From: JAJRWS01 sp039831705
GTDB taxonomy: Bacteria > Planctomycetota > Planctomycetia > Pirellulales > Lacipirellulaceae
Direction: 5' to 3'
Length of the DNA stretch: 9,793 nt
Assembly (NCBI GenBank): GCA_039831705.1
Contig: JBDOMT010000161.1
Coordinates: forward strand, 1 to 9,793
Part shown: positions 5,549 to 9,793 of the stretch, piece by piece
How the letters are laid out: the number at the start of each line of letters is the position of its first letter
How positions within the stretch are numbered: the stretch's first letter is position 1
Made by a program: the position numbers and the translations under genes
Notes under the pieces: model-generated
The model's input: the letters and a program-made list of their open reading frames with translations, nothing else
Databases searched by the model: none
Told to the model about the DNA's origin: nothing

Positions 5549-8266
5549 TCAATCGATCATGATAAATTCGTTCGCTGCGAGTAGGGATTGGGCTAACAAT
5601 TCCCAGGGCGTTTGACTTTTTTCGCTGGAATCTTTGAGTGATTTTTCAGCTGGTGAGTGTTTGGCTGTTGCCTTGGCATCGGCAATGTATTGGGTTGTTA
5701 TTTTCAGTTCTTCCGCCGTGGGTTTGCGTGCATAGGCGAGCCGATAGAGGGCAGTTATTCGTTCTGCAGGTTCCTTTCCTGAATCGGCCAAAGCCTGTTC
5801 GCTCAATGCGCAGCTCTGCTCCAGAACAAAGGGGGAGTTCAGCAGGAACAAGCCTTGCTGCGGAACCATAGTTTTATGACGTTTGGCACAAGTTGCATTG
5901 GGATCGGCGAAGTCGAAAGTCAGCATTACCGCAGGCGTGTTTTGGCGGTCGACAAACGCGTAGACCGTACGACGCGCACTGCCTGGATGTTGCTTTAAAT
6001 CAAACGGCTTGCCACCCACTTGGGAGTCCAACTTTCCACTGACGGTTAATAGGGCATCACGCAGAGACTCCCACTCGAGACGCCGACGGTTGGCTTTCCA
6101 CCACAGACGGTTTTCGGGATCGAGTTTCGAATTGGCTTGCCATTGTTTTGCCATCATCGGGGTCGATGCTTGCTGGTAAGTTGCACTTAATAGTATCTGC
6201 TTGTGTAGACGTTTGACCGACCAACCGTGCTCGATAAAGGTTTGGGCTAAGTAATCGAGTAGTTGCTGATGGATGGGCTTATGACAGCGAGAGCCAAAAT
6301 CGCTGGGTGTCGAAACTAACGGCTGACCAAAATGCCAGGCCCAGAGACGATTGACAAAAACTCTGGCGGTAAATGGATTCTCCCGGCTGGCGATGGCCTG
6401 GGCTAATTCCAAGCGACCACTGCCCGTGCCGGTAGCTCGGACCGGCTCCGCCGTGAGCAACGCAGGCAATCCGCGCGGTACCCGTGGGCCACGGTTGGCT
6501 GGATTACCTCGAAGAAAAATATAAGGTTCGGTTGGCTTGGCATGGTCTTGTAGCACCATGGCTCGAGGGGGAGCATCGGGTGACTCAATGCTCCACCGAT
6601 CCACCGCGTCGCGGGAAGGCTGGAAGGCTGCCTTGTCAGCAGGTAGGAAGGAGGCCTGAGATTGGGCCAGGGTAAGTGAGTTGGGTGAATTCTCAGCGAG
6701 AATGAATGACAGAATTTGTTCTTGTCCTGGAGGCCACGGTGTGGATGGTTGGTCCGAGGGTGTCGCTGCTTTGCTACGTTGGTAAACCTTTTCAAACAGT
6801 TGGCCATAAATGTCTGCTAAATCGAGTAGTGAGGCGAGCGGTTGACCATTCTTTCGATGGTCGGTGATGGCTTTCCGTACAGCAACATTGACCAACCCCC
6901 AATTTATCTGCCCTGATGGAGTTACCTCGGCAGCTTGCGAATTTTGCGGATGGAGTTCTGTTTCCCATTCGGCGACCAAAGCAGATAGCCTAATGGCAAA
7001 TTCGTCATCCTCGCTGTGTCTTAACCGGTACCAGGGAGCGAAAATTGGATCGAACTCCGAGGATGTGCGGGTCAGACGTTTTTTCCACCGGTCCGCAGGT
7101 ACTTTCCGTAGAGGCCCTGTCGGCGATGTCAGGGGTGGATTCTCTTGGACTTGATGTGCTTTGGCGACGTAGTAAAAATATCCAGATGCATGCGTACGAA
7201 CTTCTTCCACAATTTGATCACGCCGTTCACAGAGAAATTGTTCACGCCGCTCGATGCGAAGTTTCAATTCATGATGAAACCGCTCCGCTGCTGGTCCCTC
7301 GAGGGCAGCCAACTGCGGCAACTTGGCAGGCTCCGAACAACTGGCAAAAATTCCCTGCAAGGCGTAGTAATCGTTGGTGCGGACCGGATCATATTTGTGA
7401 TCGTGACAGCGTGCGCAGCCGATGGTGAGGCCCAGTAATCCACGTGTGACCACATCGATTCGATCGTCGATCGTGTCTTGATGATTGAGAAATCGTCGCC
7501 CTACCGTCAGAAATCCTAATGCGGCCAATGGCTGCGAATTTTTACCCAAGTCGAGCCGATCCGCCGCGATCTGCTCCAATAGGAATCGGTCAAAAGGCAA
7601 GTCTTGGTTGAATGACCGTATAACGTAGTCGCGATAGGTGTAACTGTAAGGATAGCGGCGCACCTTGCCCCCGGTGAGGTAGCCTTTGTTATCTGCATAA
7701 CGGGCCACATCTAGCCAATGCCTGCCCCACCGTTCTCCGTAGTGGGGCGAACCCAGCAGACGATCGATCAGACGTTCAAGTGCACGCGGTTGATCATCAA
7801 GAACAAACGCCTGGACTTCTTCGTAACTGGGTGGCAGGCCGAGTAAATCGAAATAGAGACGACGAATTAAGGTTTTCCGACTGGCCGCGGATGTGGGTGT
7901 CAGGCCGCCCTGTTCCAGTTTGGCCAGCACAAATCGGTCGATGGGAGATTGTACCCAATTTTCCTGGGCCACTTCTGGCAAACGAACCGGTTCCAGCGGT
8001 CGAGCGGCCCACATGGTCTCTTGAGCTTGCTGGTACCATTGATTTGGCTGTAAACCATGTTTTGGTTGGTGTGTGCTATCTTTTTGGGTTACAATAGTCT
8101 GGTCTGGGACAGTTGTGTCTGTTCCTGTTATGGGCTGATTTTTTGGGCTCCCATTTTCCGGGGTACCAGTTTCTGCGGTGGCAACCTCCACGGTAGCGGC
8201 GAAAATCACACCCAGAATTATCACAATCACAGAAATCATATCGGTGAGTATCCCATGATTCGACAT
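5549..8266 (-). CDS. DUF1549/DUF1553 (PSCyt2/PSD1) planctomycete exported protein
   Basis: The product has 905 residues. Residues about 9-31 (MISVIVIILGVIFAATVEVATA) form a signal peptide. Residues 32-75 are a Thr/Pro/Asn-rich linker. DUF1549 spans about 105-310 and starts with the typical WVQSPIDRFVLAKLE; it includes RRLYFDLLGLPP, YGERWGRHWLDVARYAD and CARCH (284-288), a CXXCH haem c-type motif followed by DHKYDP. A less conserved middle runs to about 610. DUF1553 covers about 615-875, with LAQAIASRENPFTARVFVNR, LWAWHFGQPLVSTPSDFG and MVPQQGLFLLNSPFV. The family is a planctomycete hallmark of unknown reaction. Many relatives carry an extra N-terminal PSCyt1 cytochrome domain; this one does not. 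The start at 8266 overlaps the divergent gene by 12 bases; Met10 (8239) would remove the overlap and still keep the signal core. The DUF1501 partner follows on the same strand, beyond a spacer of at least 109 bases. Confidence 0.93.
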   Translation of the reverse strand: MSNHGILTDMISVIVIILGVIFAATVEVATAETGTPENGSPKNQPITGTDTTVPDQTIVTQKDSTHQPKHGLQPNQWYQQAQETMWAARPLEPVRLPEVAQENWVQSPIDRFVLAKLEQGGLTPTSAASRKTLIRRLYFDLLGLPPSYEEVQAFVLDDQPRALERLIDRLLGSPHYGERWGRHWLDVARYADNKGYLTGGKVRRYPYSYTYRDYVIRSFNQDLPFDRFLLEQIAADRLDLGKNSQPLAALGFLTVGRRFLNHQDTIDDRIDVVTRGLLGLTIGCARCHDHKYDPVRTNDYYALQGIFASCSEPAKLPQLAALEGPAAERFHHELKLRIERREQFLCERRDQIVEEVRTHASGYFYYVAKAHQVQENPPLTSPTGPLRKVPADRWKKRLTRTSSEFDPIFAPWYRLRHSEDDEFAIRLSALVAEWETELHPQNSQAAEVTPSGQINWGLVNVAVRKAITDHRKNGQPLASLLDLADIYGQLFEKVYQRSKAATPSDQPSTPWPPGQEQILSFILAENSPNSLTLAQSQASFLPADKAAFQPSRDAVDRWSIESPDAPPRAMVLQDHAKPTEPYIFLRGNPANRGPRVPRGLPALLTAEPVRATGTGSGRLELAQAIASRENPFTARVFVNRLWAWHFGQPLVSTPSDFGSRCHKPIHQQLLDYLAQTFIEHGWSVKRLHKQILLSATYQQASTPMMAKQWQANSKLDPENRLWWKANRRRLEWESLRDALLTVSGKLDSQVGGKPFDLKQHPGSARRTVYAFVDRQNTPAVMLTFDFADPNATCAKRHKTMVPQQGLFLLNSPFVLEQSCALSEQALADSGKEPAERITALYRLAYARKPTAEELKITTQYIADAKATAKHSPAEKSLKDSSEKSQTPWELLAQSLLAANEFIMID
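8243..8247 (+). promoter_or_regulatory. ribosome binding site deciding the start at 8255
   Basis: GGTGA stands seven bases before the ATG at 8255 and matches the 3' part of the extended Shine-Dalgarno (GGAGGTGA). It supports this ATG over any other start. It lies inside the 5' coding end of the opposite-strand DUF1549/DUF1553 gene, just upstream of Met10 of that gene. Confidence 0.45.
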
Positions 8267-9793
8267 GCACTGAACCTACGAGTTGTAGTAGTTTTTTCCA
8301 TTTGTCTCTTGCCTTTCATCGGCAATACCCATGCTGCGGAGGACGCAGGGGCGAAAGTTGATTTTACCAAGCAGATACTGCCTATTCTAACTGCCAATTG
8401 CGTCGGTTGTCATGGCGAAAAGAAGGGCCTGGGCAAATTGCGGCTACATACGGCAGCGGCACTCATAGAGAAAAAGGCAGCCGATGAGCATTTTCTTCTA
8501 CCCGGAGATCCGGAGAAAAGCGATCTTTATAAGCGACTCATACTGCCGGCAGACAACAAAAAGAAGATGCCTAAGAAGGCCGACCCATTGCCTAAGGATA
8601 AGATCGAGCTGATCCGGTTGTGGATTGAACAGGGAGCTGAGCTGCCAGGTGAAGCGGCGGACACCGAAAAGCCGAAACAGGAAAAGTCTGCGAAGGAAGC
8701 TCCACTACCGCAAGTTGATCCAGCGGATGAAGCGATTATTAAGAAGCTGACCGAAGCGGGCGCGCAGGTCATGCCCCTATTTGCCGAAAGCTCTCTGTTG
8801 CAGGTCTCGTTTGCCTTGGGCAGTGATCCGGCTACCGATGCGGAGCTGGCCTTGTTATGCGAAGTCGCTTCCCAGACCTATACGCTCAATTTGGCTGGTG
8901 CGCAATTTACCGATGCAGGGTTGGAGACGCTGTGTCAAATTAGCAATCTCGCGCAGTTGCATTTGGAGAATTCTTCGATCACCGATGCCGGACTGGCTCA
9001 CCTGAGCGGACTGACACGCTTGAGCTACCTCAATCTGTACGGTACCGGTATTACCGATGCTGGTCTTGCCCACCTGAAAGGTTTGAAGCAGTTGGGCAAA
9101 CTCTATCTGTGGAATACGAAGGTTTCCTACGACGCGGCGCGGGCACTGGAAAAAGAGATTCCCGGACTACAGGTCAATTTGGGTTTCAACCATCCGGAGG
9201 TCGTCCGTCGCCGGTTGGCGAAGTCGGTTGAAAGACTAGGCAAGCAACTTGAAGAAACGAAAACCAGCGAAACCCAACTACAAAAGCAGTTAGAAGCGGC
9301 ACGCAAAGACCGTGAATCGACGCAGACGCTACTGGAACAAACGAAAAAGGAGTTGGCTCAACTCAATGGCAAGGATGGGGCCAAACAGGCGGAACCAACG
9401 GACGAAGAGAAAAAGAAGGCTGCGGCTGAGAAGGCTGCGGCTGAGAAGGCTGCAGCAGAGAAGGCTGCAGCAGAGAAGGCTGCAGCAGAGAAGGCTGCAG
9501 CAGAGAAGAAAGCGGCTGCGGACAAAGCGGCCGCCGAGAAGGCTGCAGCGGAAAAAGCCGCAGCCGAAAAGAAAGCGGCTGCGGACAAAGCGGCCGCCGA
9601 GAAGGCTGCAGCGGAAAAAGCCGCAGCCGAAAAGAAAGCAGCCGTAGCGAAAGCTGCCGCCGAAAAAGCTGCTGCTGAGAAGGCTGCCGCCAAGGCGGCG
9701 GCAGTCAAAGCGGCGGAAGCGGAAGTCACAAAAGCCAAGGCGGCTGTGGCAGCGGCCCAAGGTGCAGCGACCAAAGCTGCTGCCGCCAAAGCG
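8255..9793 (+). CDS. cytochrome c (PSCyt1-like), LRR, coiled-coil and Ala/Lys-repeat protein, 3' truncated
   Basis: A continuous frame of 513 codons from the ATG at 8255 reaches the window end without a stop. Residues 1-27 are a signal peptide (core VVVVFSICLLPFIG, cleavage near THA). Residues about 33-130 resemble the planctomycete-type cytochrome c domain: CVGCH (49-53), a PGDPEKSDLYKRL block, M105 as a possible axial ligand, and IRLWIEQGAE. Three 24-residue LRRs with the (F/I)TDAGL motif cover 218-241, 242-265 and 266-289, with a degenerate repeat to 310. Residues about 318-380 have the heptad character of a coiled coil (RLGKQLEETKTSETQLQKQL). From residue 389 the chain is almost only Ala, Lys, Glu and Asp, probably one long helix, as in the TolA middle domain. 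It is probably exported with covalent haem c. LRRs suggest a protein partner, which is inference. It is divergent from and overlaps the DUF1549/DUF1553 gene; a shared module is plausible. Confidence 0.88.
   Translation, partial: MIRHALNLRVVVVFSICLLPFIGNTHAAEDAGAKVDFTKQILPILTANCVGCHGEKKGLGKLRLHTAAALIEKKAADEHFLLPGDPEKSDLYKRLILPADNKKKMPKKADPLPKDKIELIRLWIEQGAELPGEAADTEKPKQEKSAKEAPLPQVDPADEAIIKKLTEAGAQVMPLFAESSLLQVSFALGSDPATDAELALLCEVASQTYTLNLAGAQFTDAGLETLCQISNLAQLHLENSSITDAGLAHLSGLTRLSYLNLYGTGITDAGLAHLKGLKQLGKLYLWNTKVSYDAARALEKEIPGLQVNLGFNHPEVVRRRLAKSVERLGKQLEETKTSETQLQKQLEAARKDRESTQTLLEQTKKELAQLNGKDGAKQAEPTDEEKKKAAAEKAAAEKAAAEKAAAEKAAAEKAAAEKKAAADKAAAEKAAAEKAAAEKKAAADKAAAEKAAAEKAAAEKKAAVAKAAAEKAAAEKAAAKAAAVKAAEAEVTKAKAAVAAAQGAATKAAAAKA
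9419..9508 (+). repeat. six tandem 15-bp units encoding AAAEK
   Basis: Six consecutive in-frame 15-base units are seen. The first two read GCTGCGGCTGAGAAG and the next four read GCTGCAGCAGAGAAG. Near-identity at the third codon position indicates recent slippage-type expansion rather than only selection for protein composition. The units start the Ala/Lys-rich tail of the cytochrome/LRR protein. Confidence 0.9.
9506..9631 (+). repeat. exact 63-bp tandem duplication (21 residues)
   Basis: Bases 9506-9568 and 9569-9631 are identical over all 63 positions. Each copy encodes KKAAADK followed by AAAEK-type units and is in frame. A diverged third copy begins at 9632 (KKAAVAK...) and runs to about 9694. 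The DNA identity shows a recent duplication superimposed on the 15-base repeat. The copy number is a likely site of strain variation or assembly collapse. Confidence 0.92.

Noticed and set aside
5223..5584. Open frames running across the N gap on both strands.
   Set aside because: They rely on the N-run being exactly ten bases and translate N as unknown residues. None has domain content, and they overlap the DUF1501 N-terminus in other frames.
9312..9789. Arg/Leu-rich frame on the plus strand (9312-9647) and Ala/Ser/Phe- or Cys-rich frames on the minus strand (9329-9760, 9358-9789).
   Set aside because: They are other-frame readings of the Ala/Lys repeat. The GC-rich repeat removes stops in several frames; only the frame from 8255 has a signal peptide, haem motif and LRRs upstream.
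2..9793. Search by eye for defence systems, CRISPR arrays, integrases, transposases and tRNA-like sequences.
   Set aside because: Nothing supports any of these. All long frames are accounted for by envelope or haem-synthesis genes, and the only DNA repeats are those inside the Ala/Lys tail.

Overview
The window reads as a chromosomal segment of a planctomycete (phylum Planctomycetota; a Pirellulales-like lineage with moderate GC is my inference). The grounds are a DUF1549/DUF1553 (PSCyt2/PSD1) protein next to a Tat-type DUF1501 protein, a planctomycete-type cytochrome c domain joined to 24-residue TDAGL leucine-rich repeats, and a PEP-CTERM protein. Shine-Dalgarno signals are mostly weak, which is common in this phylum. 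The sequence contains one assembly gap (10 N at 5430-5439). No rRNA, tRNA, CRISPR array, phage or transposase gene was seen.

Layout. Left part, plus strand (1-2550): a 5'-truncated gene (2-562) and a complete paralogue (649-1779). Both have the look of outer-membrane beta-barrel proteins with the same C-terminal half and a terminal aromatic residue. They are followed by a small secreted PEP-CTERM protein (1858-2550). Middle and right, minus strand (2667-8266): read in the direction of transcription these are a 905-residue DUF1549/DUF1553 protein (8266-5549), a DUF1501 protein with a twin-arginine signal whose start falls in the gap (about 5427-3973), and ferrochelatase hemH (3719-2667). HemH has its own plausible promoter in the 253-base spacer before it. 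Right edge, plus strand (8255 to the end): a large secreted or periplasmic protein made of a signal peptide, a CXXCH cytochrome domain, three LRRs, a coiled coil and a very Ala/Lys/Glu-rich repeat tail. It is open at the window end.

Working together. The DUF1549/DUF1553 and DUF1501 genes are a recurrent planctomycete pair of exported proteins of unknown biochemical role. Here the PSCyt1-type haem domain that many PSD1 proteins carry at their own N-terminus is absent from the 905-residue protein. It sits instead on the divergent LRR protein, whose start codon overlaps the 5' end of the PSD1 gene. The three genes may therefore form one cell-envelope module, which is inference. HemH makes protohaem and is formally compatible with c-type cytochrome production nearby, but its position may be incidental. 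Its four-cysteine insert suggests a [2Fe-2S] ferrochelatase of the internal-cluster class.

Non-coding stretches are short (none over 300 bases): 563-648, 1780-1857 (two small dyads), 2551-2666 (convergent gene ends, no convincing terminator), 3720-3972 (hemH promoter candidate) and 5440-5548 (gap-adjacent spacer).
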